A stretch of DNA of 64,000 nucleotides, taken from UBA1547 sp035399865 (lineage in GTDB: Bacteria; Patescibacteriota; Saccharimonadia; Saccharimonadales; Saccharimonadaceae). Of the stretch, positions 40,701-50,944 are shown in pieces. How positions within the stretch are numbered: the first letter of the stretch is position 1; each line of letters opens with the position of its first letter. The position numbers and the translations under genes were made by a program. The notes beneath the pieces are model-generated. The model was not told the origin of the DNA, did not search any database, and worked only from the letters and a program-made list of their open reading frames with translations. The DNA lies in contig DAOPJW010000001.1 of the NCBI GenBank assembly GCA_035399865.1, positions 124,001 through 188,000 of the forward strand, in the 5' to 3' direction.

Positions 40701-42050
40701 ATGTCTGATAAACAAGTTACTGTCGGGAAAATACCACCACAAAATTTAGACGCCGAAAAAAGTTTATTAGGTGCTGTTTTAATTGATGAAGAAACTTTAG
40801 CAGATATTACTGAGCACGTCACAGAAAAAGACTTTTACGAAAAAAAACATTCTATAATTTATTCTGCAATAATGCGTTTATATGAAAAGCATAAACCAGT
40901 TGATTTATTAACCTTGACTGATGAATTAAAGCGAAAAAAAGAACTCGACATTGTTGGTGGTTCAACATACCTTACTGAATTAACAAATTACGTTCCGACT
41001 TCAGCACATGCCGAAGCATATGCAGAAATAATCGCTCAAAAAGCTATTAGAAGGAGGTTAATAAAAGCTAGTAGCGAAATATCGGAGATGAGTTATGATG
41101 AAGATTCTTCAACCGATGAGTTAATAGGAAAAGCTGAAGCAGAATTATTTTCTGTTAGTGACCAAACACTTAAACAAGATATTGTAAGTATAGAAAGTAT
41201 ATTGGACGAAAGTTTTGAAAGAATAGAGGAGCTACATCGAAACAAGGGTGACATTCGTGGTGTTAAAACTGGTTATCGAGATTTAGATAATATGACCGCA
41301 GGTCTTCAAAGAAGTGATTTAATCGTATTAGCAGCTAGACCGGCTATGGGAAAAACGACTCTAGTGACAAATCTTGCTTACAATATCGCCACAATAGCAA
41401 AGGAATCGGTATTATTCTTTAGCTTAGAAATGAGTAAGGAACAATTAGTCGATCGTATGTTAGCAGATGCCTCAGGTGTTGATGCTTGGAATATTAGGAC
41501 AGGCAATCTATCCGATGATGATTTCAGTAAATTATCTGAAGCAATGGGAGAGTTGTCCGAAGCTCCAATTTATATAGACGATACTCCAGGAATGTCCGTA
41601 CTTGAAATGAGAACGAAAGCCAGACGAGCTATGCATGACCATAATCTAGGATTAATTATTATTGACTATTTACAGCTTATGCAAGGAAATGGTCGAGATA
41701 ATGGCAATCGCGTACAAGAAGTAAGTGAAATATCTCGCGGTTTAAAGCTTATAGCTCGTGAACTAAACGTGCCAGTAATAGCTTTAAGTCAATTATCGCG
41801 TTCAGTCGAATCAAGAAGTCCACAGATACCTCAATTAGCAGATCTAAGAGAGTCAGGATCTATTGAACAAGATGCAGACATAGTAATGTTCATTTATCGT
41901 GAAGCATATTACAACCCGGAAACGGAAAGAGAAAACATAACGGATCTCTTTATAGCAAAACACAGAAATGGACCGACAGGAAAAATTGAATTATACTTCC
42001 ATCCAGAAAGATTACGTTTCATGTCATTAGACCGTAAGCACGGCGATTAA
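40701..42050 (+). CDS. dnaB: Replicative DNA helicase DnaB
   Basis: The 449-aa protein has the N-terminal domain (PPQNLDAEKSLLGAVLIDEE) and the RecA-like motor with AARPAMGKTTL, IIIDYLQLMQG and SQLSRSVESR. It unwinds DNA ahead of the polymerase. Length is normal and there is no intein. Confidence 0.97.
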   Translation: MSDKQVTVGKIPPQNLDAEKSLLGAVLIDEETLADITEHVTEKDFYEKKHSIIYSAIMRLYEKHKPVDLLTLTDELKRKKELDIVGGSTYLTELTNYVPTSAHAEAYAEIIAQKAIRRRLIKASSEISEMSYDEDSSTDELIGKAEAELFSVSDQTLKQDIVSIESILDESFERIEELHRNKGDIRGVKTGYRDLDNMTAGLQRSDLIVLAARPAMGKTTLVTNLAYNIATIAKESVLFFSLEMSKEQLVDRMLADASGVDAWNIRTGNLSDDDFSKLSEAMGELSEAPIYIDDTPGMSVLEMRTKARRAMHDHNLGLIIIDYLQLMQGNGRDNGNRVQEVSEISRGLKLIARELNVPVIALSQLSRSVESRSPQIPQLADLRESGSIEQDADIVMFIYREAYYNPETERENITDLFIAKHRNGPTGKIELYFHPERLRFMSLDRKHGD

Positions 42051-42077
42051 AACTACATGATATAATCATAGATAAAT

Positions 42078-43505
42078 ATGTTTAAATTCGAAATTACTGA
42101 ATCTTATTTATATAGTTTTAGATATTATATTGGATACGCAATATTTATTATCGGTTTAATTACTACATTATTTTTTGTTAGCCTTTATCTTCCAGGCGGA
42201 TTATCTGACCAAGAAATTCAATCTGTTATAAAAAGTGATTCTATAAACCGATTTAACATGTTATCTTTTGATATAATCAATTTACCTTTTCATTTATTAC
42301 AAAAGATTAGCATTACGCTATTTGGATTTTCAATATTAAGCATAAAATTACCTTCGATAATACTCGCACTATTGTCGACTATAGGTCTGTTTGCAGTACT
42401 AGGTAGATGGTTTAAACCAAGAGTTGCAATCTTAACATCACTAATTGCTATCACTACTGGTCAGTTTTTATTCATTGCTCAAAACGGAACACCTGATATT
42501 TTATATCTATTCTGGCCAATCAGTATAATTTTTATTGCAAGCCATTTACCATTTCAGCCTAAATACAAGTATTTATTTTCTGCAATTCTTTTTTCAGCTA
42601 TAGGTCTAAGTCTTTATACTCCGTTGAGTGTATATATATTAGTTGCTGTTATTGGAGCAACTCTATTTCATCCTCACTTACGCTTCTTGCTTAGGCAATT
42701 ATCAAGACCAAAACTTATACTTGGATTGATATTTTTATTTATAACGATTACTCCGTTATTAATAAATATCATTATGAAACCTTCTTTGATAATGACTCTA
42801 TTAGGAATTCCAAGCCAATGGCCAGATATCTTTGCAAACTTAAAATTATTAGGCATACAGTATCTTGGATTCTCAAACCCCTACAGCACAACACTAATGA
42901 CGCCTTTTTTTGAGCTTGGTTCTATGCTCATTATCGCGATAGGTATGTATAATATTACAAAAACAATTGAAACAGCAAAAAGTTATATCATGGCATTTTG
43001 GTCTGTGCTATTAATACCAGTGGTGGTATTGAATCCTAATTTTACAAGCATCACATATTTACCACTTGTAATGCTTCTGGCATCAGGTATTAGCTATTTG
43101 TCTAGCTACTGGTACGGATTATTTCCAAAAAATCCCTACGCAAGGGTTGGCGGTCTTATACCATTGACGGTATTGATATCAGTTCTTGTATTTTCTGGTG
43201 CTGATAGATACGTCCAAGGTTATAGATATGACCCAAATATTACATCGAATTTTTCAAAAGATTTAAAATTAATACCAGATGACACAAAATATTTACTAAT
43301 ATCAAATGAAGAATTGCTTTTTTATCAAATATATGCAAAATATAAATCTGAAATAAAAATAATACAAAAGCCTGATGGTGATGAATTTCTGGCAAGTAAT
43401 AAGGCAAATACTAAATTTTCTGGTTACGAAATAAAGCGAATCATAACCACATCAGCTACAAATGATGCCGATAGATTTTACCTGTATAAAAAGATACAAA
43501 ATTAA
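42078..43505 (+). CDS. Multi-pass membrane glycosyltransferase (PMT/ArnT-like)
   Basis: The 475-aa protein has about ten transmembrane helices and the PMT_2-like segment KLPSIILALLSTIGLF with an acidic SDQEIQSV loop after the first helix, where the catalytic aspartate of GT39/GT83 enzymes lies. It probably transfers a lipid-linked sugar to an envelope acceptor. The extracytoplasmic C-terminal domain is small. Substrate is unknown. Confidence 0.8.
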   Translation: MFKFEITESYLYSFRYYIGYAIFIIGLITTLFFVSLYLPGGLSDQEIQSVIKSDSINRFNMLSFDIINLPFHLLQKISITLFGFSILSIKLPSIILALLSTIGLFAVLGRWFKPRVAILTSLIAITTGQFLFIAQNGTPDILYLFWPISIIFIASHLPFQPKYKYLFSAILFSAIGLSLYTPLSVYILVAVIGATLFHPHLRFLLRQLSRPKLILGLIFLFITITPLLINIIMKPSLIMTLLGIPSQWPDIFANLKLLGIQYLGFSNPYSTTLMTPFFELGSMLIIAIGMYNITKTIETAKSYIMAFWSVLLIPVVVLNPNFTSITYLPLVMLLASGISYLSSYWYGLFPKNPYARVGGLIPLTVLISVLVFSGADRYVQGYRYDPNITSNFSKDLKLIPDDTKYLLISNEELLFYQIYAKYKSEIKIIQKPDGDEFLASNKANTKFSGYEIKRIITTSATNDADRFYLYKKIQN

Positions 43506-43549
43506 AGTATACTTGTTATTATAGAAAATCAGACTAAGGAGTATTAAGT

Positions 43550-43840
43550 ATGGCATTTGATCAAGTAAAAATGTTGAATAATTTAAGAAAAGCACAGAAT
43601 GAATTAAAAAAAGAAATTGTAGAAGTAGAAGCTGGCGATGGAGCAGTCGTCGTTCAAGTAACTGGCGAATTAAAAGTTAAAAAAATTAAAATTGATCCCG
43701 ATCAAGTTGATTTAGATGATATCGAACAACTTGAACATTGGTTGGAAATAGCAATCCGTGATGGTTTTAGTAAAGCACAAGAAATTGCTGCACAAAAGAT
43801 GAAACCACTAATGGGCGGTCTAGGCAACCTAGGTTTGTAA
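43550..43840 (+). CDS. YbaB/EbfC nucleoid-associated protein
   Basis: The 96-aa protein has the YbaB layout with MLNNLRKAQNELKKEI, VEAGDGAVVVQVTGELKVKKIKI and a helical end. YbaB binds DNA as a dimer. As in many bacteria, it sits directly between dnaX-region genes and recR, only ten bases before recR. Confidence 0.93.
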   Translation: MAFDQVKMLNNLRKAQNELKKEIVEVEAGDGAVVVQVTGELKVKKIKIDPDQVDLDDIEQLEHWLEIAIRDGFSKAQEIAAQKMKPLMGGLGNLGL

Positions 43841-43850
43841 GGAGAGAAAC

Positions 43851-44465
43851 TTGACTCAATTACTTCCGTCAGCACTTGTTGATATTATAAATGAACTCGG
43901 AAGACTTCCCGGAGTTGGAGAACGTACCGCAGAAAGATATGCGTATTATTTGCTTAAGGCGGATAAAAATACTAGTAAAAAATTAGCAGAAACTATTAAT
44001 AAGCTTCATGAAAATGTTAAAAATTGTCCAGTCACTTTTGCACTTATTGATACAAAAGAATCAGTTTCTTCACTATATGACGATCCAAAACGCGATAGGA
44101 CTTTAGTTGCCGTTGTCGAAGAACCACTAGATATCATAGCTCTAGAAAGAACAGGCCAATATAACGGAACGTATCATGTACTCGGCGGAGCTATCAGCCC
44201 GATAGATGGAGTCGGACCAGAAAAATTACATATACCTGAACTAATTGAGAGACTAACCAAAGATAACGTACAGGAAGTAATTATCGCAACTAATGCAAGT
44301 GTCGAAGGTGAATCGACAGCCTTATTCCTTCATAAATATATAAAAGATTCTGGAATTGAAATAAAAATCACTAGATTGGCTCGTGGGATTCCTGTAGGCG
44401 TAGATTTAGAATACGCTGGGCAAATAACACTAACACATGCTCTTGAGGGCAGGAGGATATTCTAG
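43851..44465 (+). CDS. recR: Recombination mediator RecR, zinc-finger cysteines lost
   Basis: The 204-aa protein has the helix-hairpin-helix LGRLPGVGERTAERYAYYLL and Toprim motifs VVEEPLDIIALERTG and GGAISPIDGVGPE. Only one cysteine (NCPVTFA) of the usual four remains in the zinc finger region. TTG start at 43851. RecR loads RecA with RecO. Its TAG shares a base with the GTG of the DHH gene. Confidence 0.93.
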   Translation: MTQLLPSALVDIINELGRLPGVGERTAERYAYYLLKADKNTSKKLAETINKLHENVKNCPVTFALIDTKESVSSLYDDPKRDRTLVAVVEEPLDIIALERTGQYNGTYHVLGGAISPIDGVGPEKLHIPELIERLTKDNVQEVIIATNASVEGESTALFLHKYIKDSGIEIKITRLARGIPVGVDLEYAGQITLTHALEGRRIF

Positions 44466-45448
44466 TGTACGAAAAAATAAAAAAAATCGTTGAAGAATCA
44501 AGAAAAATAATTATAATCCAAGCAGAAAATCCTGACGGGGATTCACTTGGTAGTACTTTAGCATTAGAAGAAATACTCGGAGACTTGGGAAAAGAGGTGG
44601 CATTACATTGTCCGATTGAAATCCCAAAATATCTAAATTATATAAAGGGTTGGGATAGAATTTCAAATAATTTCGACACGTCTTGTGACTTAGCAATAAT
44701 CGTTGATACGACAGCGGAAATTTTGTTATCAAAAACTCTTGATTATCCTGGGGTGCGTCATTTTATTAAAACTCATCCTGTAATTGTAATCGACCATCAT
44801 GATAGTAAATCCAGCCTAGGCTTTGAATGTGTTGAACTAGTTGAAAATGCGGTTGCGACAGGCGAAATAATCTATCGTTTATCGAAAAAATCTAATTGGA
44901 GTATAAATACCCAAGCTTCAGAAAATATTTTAATTGCGATTATGAGTGACAGTTTGGGATTCATTACCCAAAACGTAACATCTGATACTTTCGAAATTTC
45001 TAGCGACTTAGTTAAACTGGGTGCTAGTCCTTATCTAATAGAAGGACGTCGCCATGAGTATATGAAAAAATCTGCAGAAATATTGAAATATAAAGGCGAA
45101 TTAATTGAAAGAATAGAATATTATCTTGACGGAAAAATTGCTTTAGTACATATTCCTTGGGAAGATATTCAAAAATATAGCGATAAATATAATCCAAGTG
45201 CTTTAGTATTAGAAGAAATGCGTTTCGTTGAAGGTGTTGAAATAGGTATTGCTATCAAAACATACCCCGACGGTAAACTCACTGGTAAATTGCGAAGTAA
45301 TTCACCTATAGCAGGATTAGTAGCGGGCTATTTTGGAGGTGGTGGACATGAATTTGCATCTGGCTTTCGCGTTTATGAATCAATTGATACAATTATTCCA
45401 GAAATATTATCAGCAGTTGATAAAGCTTTGAAAGAAATATCAAAATGA
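44465..45448 (+). CDS. DHH-family phosphoesterase (NrnA-like)
   Basis: The 327-aa protein has the DHH motifs NPDGDSLGST, IVDT and VIDHHDSKSS and the DHHA1 motif GGGHEFASGF. Such enzymes degrade short RNA to nucleotides and hydrolyse pAp. The start is GTG 44465, overlapping recR by one base, and the stop overlaps cysS (ATGA). Confidence 0.9.
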   Translation: MYEKIKKIVEESRKIIIIQAENPDGDSLGSTLALEEILGDLGKEVALHCPIEIPKYLNYIKGWDRISNNFDTSCDLAIIVDTTAEILLSKTLDYPGVRHFIKTHPVIVIDHHDSKSSLGFECVELVENAVATGEIIYRLSKKSNWSINTQASENILIAIMSDSLGFITQNVTSDTFEISSDLVKLGASPYLIEGRRHEYMKKSAEILKYKGELIERIEYYLDGKIALVHIPWEDIQKYSDKYNPSALVLEEMRFVEGVEIGIAIKTYPDGKLTGKLRSNSPIAGLVAGYFGGGGHEFASGFRVYESIDTIIPEILSAVDKALKEISK

Positions 45449-46935
45449 CAATTAAATTACATAACACCGTCAATAATCTAGATGAAGTGTTTGTACCAAT
45501 AAAAGAAGGCCAAGCAAGTATATATACTTGTGGGCCAACAGTATATAACTATCAACATATTGGCAATTGGTCTGCATATATATACTGGGATATTTTAGTA
45601 AGAACATTACTTGTAAATAATTTCGAAGTAAAAAGAGTACTAAATATTACTGATGTTGGTCACCTAGTTAGTGATGCCGACGAAGGTGAAGATAAACTTG
45701 AAAAAGGTGCCAAACGAGAAGGAAAAAGTGCTTGGGAAATCGCAGAATTTTACACTGACGATTTTTTGAAAGGTTTCGACAGTTTAAATTTAATAAGACC
45801 ACAAGTTATCGCCAAAGCAACAGATTATATAAATGAACAGCTTAATTTAGTAAGAACATTAAAAGAAAAAGGTTATACTTATCAAATTAACGATGGAATA
45901 TATTTCGACACTTCAAGGTTTTCTAGTTATGCTAATTTTGCACATCTTGATTTAAACTCTTTAAAAGCTGGTGCAAGAGTTGAATATAATATTGAAAAAA
46001 AACATCCTAGTGATTTTGCTCTTTGGAAATTTACTCCAAAAGGTGAAAAAAGAGATATGGAATGGGAAACACCCTATGATCTTTTAGATGCTGGTGTATG
46101 GGATCTTAAAGATGAAAATAACTCTAATCGACAAATTATGGGTTTTCCTGGATGGCATTTAGAATGCTCATCAATAGCCACGTCGCTACTTGGTAATACA
46201 ATTGACATTCACACTGGTGGAATAGACCATATCCCAATACATCACACCAACGAGATAGCCCAATCTGAATCTGCTAACGGTGTAAAATTATCAAATTATT
46301 GGCTACATTGTAATCATTTAAAATCAAACGGTACTAAAATTAGTAAGTCACTAAATAATGGATATACTCTTCAAGACTTAAAAGATAAAGGATATTCACC
46401 TCTGGATTTCCGAATGTTCGTTCTGCAAGGTCATTATCGTAATGAGGGTAACTTTACATTTGAAGGCTTAACGGCTGCTAAAAATCGTCTAAAAAATTGG
46501 TACAATGTTGCTACAATACGTCATCAAATTAATAACACTACTAAAAGTGATAAAGAAAAAATTCATAGTGAGAAAACAACGTTAGTATATGCATTTTCTC
46601 AAGCTATTATCGAAGCTGTAAATAACGATCTTGCTACACCAGAAGCTCTAAGAATTGTCGATGATGCTTTTTCAGATGTTCTTAGTAAATCACTAAATAA
46701 AATTCATAGGCCAGCTTTCATCCAGCTTCTAGAAACAATTGATGAAGTATTAGGTTTAAAATTAATAGACAATACACCCGATATTTCCGACGAACAAAAA
46801 AGTATAATTCTTGAACGAAAACAAGCTAGAAAAGAAGAGGATTGGTTTAAATCTGATGCACTGCGAGATAGATTAAAAAAACAAGGAATAATAGTCAGAG
46901 ATACAAACAATGATAGTATATGGGAATATGCTTAA
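45445..46935 (+). CDS. cysS: Cysteinyl-tRNA synthetase
   Basis: The 496-aa protein has the class I motifs CGPTVYNYQHIGNW (HIGN) and KISKSLNN (KMSKS-like). Zinc ligands appear intact: CGP near residue 28, HLECSSI near 238 and HHTNE near 262. So zinc binding is kept here although nearby proteins lost theirs. It charges tRNA-Cys. Confidence 0.97.
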   Translation: MTIKLHNTVNNLDEVFVPIKEGQASIYTCGPTVYNYQHIGNWSAYIYWDILVRTLLVNNFEVKRVLNITDVGHLVSDADEGEDKLEKGAKREGKSAWEIAEFYTDDFLKGFDSLNLIRPQVIAKATDYINEQLNLVRTLKEKGYTYQINDGIYFDTSRFSSYANFAHLDLNSLKAGARVEYNIEKKHPSDFALWKFTPKGEKRDMEWETPYDLLDAGVWDLKDENNSNRQIMGFPGWHLECSSIATSLLGNTIDIHTGGIDHIPIHHTNEIAQSESANGVKLSNYWLHCNHLKSNGTKISKSLNNGYTLQDLKDKGYSPLDFRMFVLQGHYRNEGNFTFEGLTAAKNRLKNWYNVATIRHQINNTTKSDKEKIHSEKTTLVYAFSQAIIEAVNNDLATPEALRIVDDAFSDVLSKSLNKIHRPAFIQLLETIDEVLGLKLIDNTPDISDEQKSIILERKQARKEEDWFKSDALRDRLKKQGIIVRDTNNDSIWEYA

Positions 46936-46938
46936 TAG

Positions 46939-48081
46939 TTAATTTAAGTTATTGCTTTTTAATGAAATTTTATCCAGAAAACTCTTGGCAGGTTTTTTTT
47001 GTTTTTCCAGCTTTTTATTCTGTTTTGAAAAATACACTTCAGCTAAGACACCAATACATCCAGCAACTGGAATAGATATTAAACCACCCAAAAATCCAAA
47101 CATATATATTCCAAAAGTGACTGCAACTAATATAACTAGTGCTGATAATTCCATTCTTTTTGATTGAATCTTTGGAGATATATAGTTTCCTTCAAGTTGT
47201 TGATAAATAATAAAGAACACTAAGAATACGATAGCTGCACTAAAATCATTTAATGCCAGTATGACGCTTACTGTTGTTGCGCCAATCATCGCACCAAACA
47301 TAGGTATCAATGACATAACAAATACGATAGTAGCTGTCGGAATCGATAAGTTATAAGGAATATTAAACATGAAGCTCATTATAAAAATTGCTAATCCAGC
47401 CACAGCACCGGCAATAGCAGCAACTGATAGTTGTCCGATTACATAATTAGTAACAACTTTATACATTTTTTCTACGATTGAACGGTGATAATGCATACGT
47501 TCTTTATCTGCATACAAAGACCAGAATCTATCTAGCCAAATTGGACCCTCTACAAGCATTAAAAACGTAATTACTAATACAAGGATTGTAGTCACTACTA
47601 CAAAGACTATTGAACTTATCCCTGTAATAAGTAGCGAACCAGCGGTCGACGCAAATTGCGTCGTTCCATTTTTTACGGATTCAATAATTTTATCTACTTC
47701 TGGTTGAAGATTATGTTTGGTAATAAATTCGTTTGCCCCAACGTATTGCTTACTCGCAGAATCAATTAAACTTGGAAGATTATCAGTAAATCTGACCATT
47801 TGTTCTAGTATTGGAGGTATGACTAAAAAGATAATGGTAGCTATTACGGATAATACAGCTAAATAAGAAATAGCGGTGCTAAGTGAACGACTTCGGCTTG
47901 GTAATATTTTTAAAATTTTGTTAACCGGCATATTAAGTGCTATTGCTAAAAAGAATGATATTCCCACAATAATCAGAGCAGTCCTTGCACTATAAATTAA
48001 AATCGCTAACAGAACAAAACCAATTACTACTAGCCAAAATCTAACAAATGTTTTCGTGTCTATATCAATTCGTACGTTCAT
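46939..48081 (-). CDS. AI-2E family transporter
   Basis: The 380-aa membrane protein has the family layout with eight or so helices and the conserved QLEGNYISPKI motif near residue 310. Members export or move small molecules or ions; the AI-2 link is not general. The C-terminal tail is lysine-rich. TATAAT at 48089-48094 (minus strand) lies seven bases before the ATG, which predicts a leaderless mRNA. Confidence 0.9.
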   Translation of the reverse strand: MNVRIDIDTKTFVRFWLVVIGFVLLAILIYSARTALIIVGISFFLAIALNMPVNKILKILPSRSRSLSTAISYLAVLSVIATIIFLVIPPILEQMVRFTDNLPSLIDSASKQYVGANEFITKHNLQPEVDKIIESVKNGTTQFASTAGSLLITGISSIVFVVVTTILVLVITFLMLVEGPIWLDRFWSLYADKERMHYHRSIVEKMYKVVTNYVIGQLSVAAIAGAVAGLAIFIMSFMFNIPYNLSIPTATIVFVMSLIPMFGAMIGATTVSVILALNDFSAAIVFLVFFIIYQQLEGNYISPKIQSKRMELSALVILVAVTFGIYMFGFLGGLISIPVAGCIGVLAEVYFSKQNKKLEKQKKPAKSFLDKISLKSNNLN

Positions 48082-48229
48082 AAGCAGTATTATACACTAA
48101 TTTACTATTTCATATTTTATCTATTTTCTACTAGTTATTATATTATGAATAGCTATAAATTACATAATAAATTAAATTTATATGAAATTTAATTGTTTAT
48201 TAAGCACGATTTAGTGTATAATAATGTTT

Positions 48230-48904
48230 ATGAGAATCTTAATAATAGAGGATGAACACAAAATAGCACAAGCCCTCAAAAAGGCATTACAACAAGAAAA
48301 TTACGCAGTTGACGTATCATATGATGGGGACGACGGCTTCGCTATGGCCACCACCGAACCATACGATTTAGCAATCATAGACAGAATGATACCTGGCGAA
48401 TATGACGGTTTGGGTGTCGTAAAAGCTATGCGTGAAGCAAAAATTCATACCCCAGTATTATTATTAACCGCAAAGGGCACTGTAAACGACAGGACTACAG
48501 GACTTGATGCTGGAGCAGATGACTATTTAGTAAAACCATTTGCTCTTGAAGAACTACTAGCTCGAATACGAGCATTATTACGTAGGCCTAACGAAACCCA
48601 TCAAACTGTTTTAACGATTGATGATTTATCAATGAATACGGTTACTTATGAAGTAAAAAGAGCTGATAAGATAATAAGCCTAACTGGTAAAGAATTCGCT
48701 CTTTTAGAGTTTTTGCTCCGAAATCAGGGTAGGCCACACAGCAAGGAATCAATAATCAGTCATGTCTGGGACTATAGTGCTGATGTCTTACCTAATACCG
48801 TAGAAGTATACATGAAATATCTTCGCCAAAAAATTGACGATCCTTTTGACAGACCTTTATTACATACTGTTCGAGGCTTTGGATACAAATTAGACGTAAA
48901 ATAA
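48230..48904 (+). CDS. OmpR-family response regulator
   Basis: The ATG at 48230 (MRILIIEDEHKIAQAL) is seven bases after TATAAT (48217-48222), so a leaderless mRNA is likely; ATG 48224 is the alternative. The 224-aa protein has a receiver domain with phospho-acceptor D in LAIIDRMIPG and K in LLVKPFALEE-like context, then a winged-helix DNA-binding domain (LTGKEFALLEFLLRNQGR). It pairs with the histidine kinase 10 bases downstream. Confidence 0.95.
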   Translation: MRILIIEDEHKIAQALKKALQQENYAVDVSYDGDDGFAMATTEPYDLAIIDRMIPGEYDGLGVVKAMREAKIHTPVLLLTAKGTVNDRTTGLDAGADDYLVKPFALEELLARIRALLRRPNETHQTVLTIDDLSMNTVTYEVKRADKIISLTGKEFALLEFLLRNQGRPHSKESIISHVWDYSADVLPNTVEVYMKYLRQKIDDPFDRPLLHTVRGFGYKLDVK

Positions 48905-48914
48905 GGAACTGAAA

Positions 48915-49931
48915 ATGTTCAAGTCAGTAACCCTTCGTTTAACTGGTTGGTATTTATTAATATTAATGATGCTAAGCTTGATATTTAGCATTTGTATATA
49001 TCAAATTGAGTCAAACCAAATTCCTGCTAGACTTGAAAGTTTCCAAACAAATATTCAAGAATCACAATTTTATATTAATAATTCGTCAGACACAAACAAG
49101 AACAACAGGCTAAGAGAGATAGAGATAAAAAATTCGTTATCAGCACTTTCTACTGAATTATTATATGTAAACATAGTAGTGTTAGTGCTTGGAGGTTTAG
49201 GTAGCTATTTATTAGCAAAACATAATTTAAATCCGATAAAAAAGGCACATGAAGCACAGTCAAGATTTACTAGTGATGCTAGTCATGAACTACGTACACC
49301 GTTAGCGACAATGAAAACAGAAATCGAAGTTGCCCTCAGAGATGATAAATCAACTACATCGGACTTAAAGAAGGTGTTATTGAGTAACCTTGAAGAAGTT
49401 GACAGACTGTCAAAATTATCAGAAATGCTTTTAAGTATATCTCATCTTGAGCACAATAAACTAAAATTTGGAGCCGTAAATCTTAATAAATTATTTGATG
49501 GAGTAATTAAAGATTTTCGTAAATCTTCTAGAAAAATTACCGTAAAAGGTTCAAGAAGATTGATAGTACACGGCAACGATCTTGCAATAACTGATTTAAT
49601 AAAAGTATTAGTTGAAAATGCTATTCAATACAGTCCTGAAAACTCAGAAATTACCGTGAATTTCTCTAAATTTGATGATTATGCAAAATTTGAAATCACT
49701 AACACCGGTAAAGGTATAGAGCATAATAAACTACCCTACATATTTGATAGGTTCTATCGCTCCGATTCTTCTAGGACAAGCGGAGATCGTAAAGGATATG
49801 GTCTTGGTTTAGCTTTGGCTAAAAATATAATTGAACTTCATAAAGGAAGACTATTCGCCAGTAGTAACCCTGATATTGAAACAACGTTCTCATTTTTAAT
49901 ACCGTTGACGAAGCGTCAAAAAAAATATTGA
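48915..49931 (+). CDS. Sensor histidine kinase
   Basis: The 338-aa protein has two transmembrane helices (about 9-27 and 78-97) around an extracytoplasmic loop of about 50 residues. It continues with HisKA (FTSDASHELRTPLATMKTEI) and HATPase_c (NAIQYSPENSE, GYGLGLALAKNI). It is the partner of the preceding response regulator. Signal unknown. Confidence 0.94.
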   Translation: MFKSVTLRLTGWYLLILMMLSLIFSICIYQIESNQIPARLESFQTNIQESQFYINNSSDTNKNNRLREIEIKNSLSALSTELLYVNIVVLVLGGLGSYLLAKHNLNPIKKAHEAQSRFTSDASHELRTPLATMKTEIEVALRDDKSTTSDLKKVLLSNLEEVDRLSKLSEMLLSISHLEHNKLKFGAVNLNKLFDGVIKDFRKSSRKITVKGSRRLIVHGNDLAITDLIKVLVENAIQYSPENSEITVNFSKFDDYAKFEITNTGKGIEHNKLPYIFDRFYRSDSSRTSGDRKGYGLGLALAKNIIELHKGRLFASSNPDIETTFSFLIPLTKRQKKY

Positions 49932-50031
49932 TTTGTCTTAAATAAAATTACAACATTTCTATAATCATATTAAGCTTTGCTTAAGAATGATGTGAGACAA
50001 TATAGATGCAATAAATTAAGTCAAGGAGGGA

Positions 50032-50514
50032 GTGAAAATGAATACTACCATCACCGACCGAAAAATATTACTTACCAAAAAAGGCATAAAAGAATTAAAA
50101 AAAGCTATCATTCAACTAGAAAATGATAGACGAAAAGCTTTTGATGAGTTACGAGATTTAGAAAAGACTTTTGGTCGCGAAGAGAGGCTCGATAGGATTG
50201 AGAAAATATCTACATTGGAAAGTATCGAAGCTGAATTGAATGATAAAAAATTCATACTATTAAATGCAAAATTATTACCGACAAGAAGGGAAAGAATAAG
50301 AGTAGCTATCGGATCAGTAGTTGATTTAATAGATATGCACGGACAGTTGATTCGCTTCAAAATAGTCGATAGCGTCGAGGCTAATCCAAGTGACGGAAGA
50401 ATTTCTATTAGAAGTCCTTTAGGAAAAAGTTTAGTAGGAAGAACAGTCAAAGACATCATCAAATGGGGAAATGACAGTAAAATTTATAGACTAAAATTAG
50501 TAAACATATCCTAA
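50032..50514 (+). CDS. GreA/GreB-like transcription elongation factor
   Basis: The 160-aa protein has the GreA length and order: an N-terminal coiled coil (LTKKGIKELKKAIIQLEND) and a C-terminal FKBP-like domain (GSVVDLIDMHGQLIRFKIVD, ISIRSPLGKSLVGRTVKD). Gre factors rescue backtracked RNA polymerase. The coil tip has GREERLDRIEKIS, with fewer acidic pairs than E. coli GreA. SD AAGGAGGGAG. The stop overlaps the convergent small gene by four bases. Confidence 0.85.
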   Translation: MKMNTTITDRKILLTKKGIKELKKAIIQLENDRRKAFDELRDLEKTFGREERLDRIEKISTLESIEAELNDKKFILLNAKLLPTRRERIRVAIGSVVDLIDMHGQLIRFKIVDSVEANPSDGRISIRSPLGKSLVGRTVKDIIKWGNDSKIYRLKLVNIS

Positions 50515-50762
50515 GAAGCAATACTCAATAACGTCCAATTAACCCCATTATTTTCGCTTCTTAGGTGGTATCTAGAAATACCATCAGACATGGTAAATAC
50601 TTCGGCTATTTTTTCTCCTTGTCGAACCAAACATCTTAATCCTGCGTCCAAAAAATAGTATGTATTGCCTCTGAATTCAATTCTGCGCGGATATATTTCT
50701 AAATTTTTTCGAAAGCCCAATGATGTTACGGACACTTTTTCATTAATTTCAATTTTGTTCAT
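50511..50762 (-). CDS. Small conserved hypothetical protein
   Basis: The ATG at 50762 follows AGGGGGGTAAATATC and gives an 83-aa, beta-rich protein, MNKIEINEKVSVTSLGFRKN. The earlier ATG at 50804 lacks a good site and lies in a hairpin. No family recognised. Confidence 0.6.
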   Translation of the reverse strand: MNKIEINEKVSVTSLGFRKNLEIYPRRIEFRGNTYYFLDAGLRCLVRQGEKIAEVFTMSDGISRYHLRSENNGVNWTLLSIAS

Positions 50763-50795
50763 GATATTTACCCCCCTATTAACTTGTTGTTTTTT

Positions 50796-50826
50796 AAAAG
50801 CCAAAAATATACAATACTGGCTTTTT
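50796..50826 (+). terminator. Hairpin with T run
   Basis: AAAAGCCA and TGGCTTTT form an eight-base-pair stem followed by TTTTATT on the plus strand. It is likely to stop plus-strand readthrough from the Gre gene; it also lies in the leader of the minus-strand small gene. Confidence 0.55.
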
Positions 50827-50944
50827 TATTAGTCAGCGAACGGACTGGTGGGTAAGCTAAAGATACAAGAAAAATAATACCGTTCGAATCATTTTTCCGT
50901 TTAATCTTGAACTATAAATTACGTGTGTCAATCATTGGCTAGAT

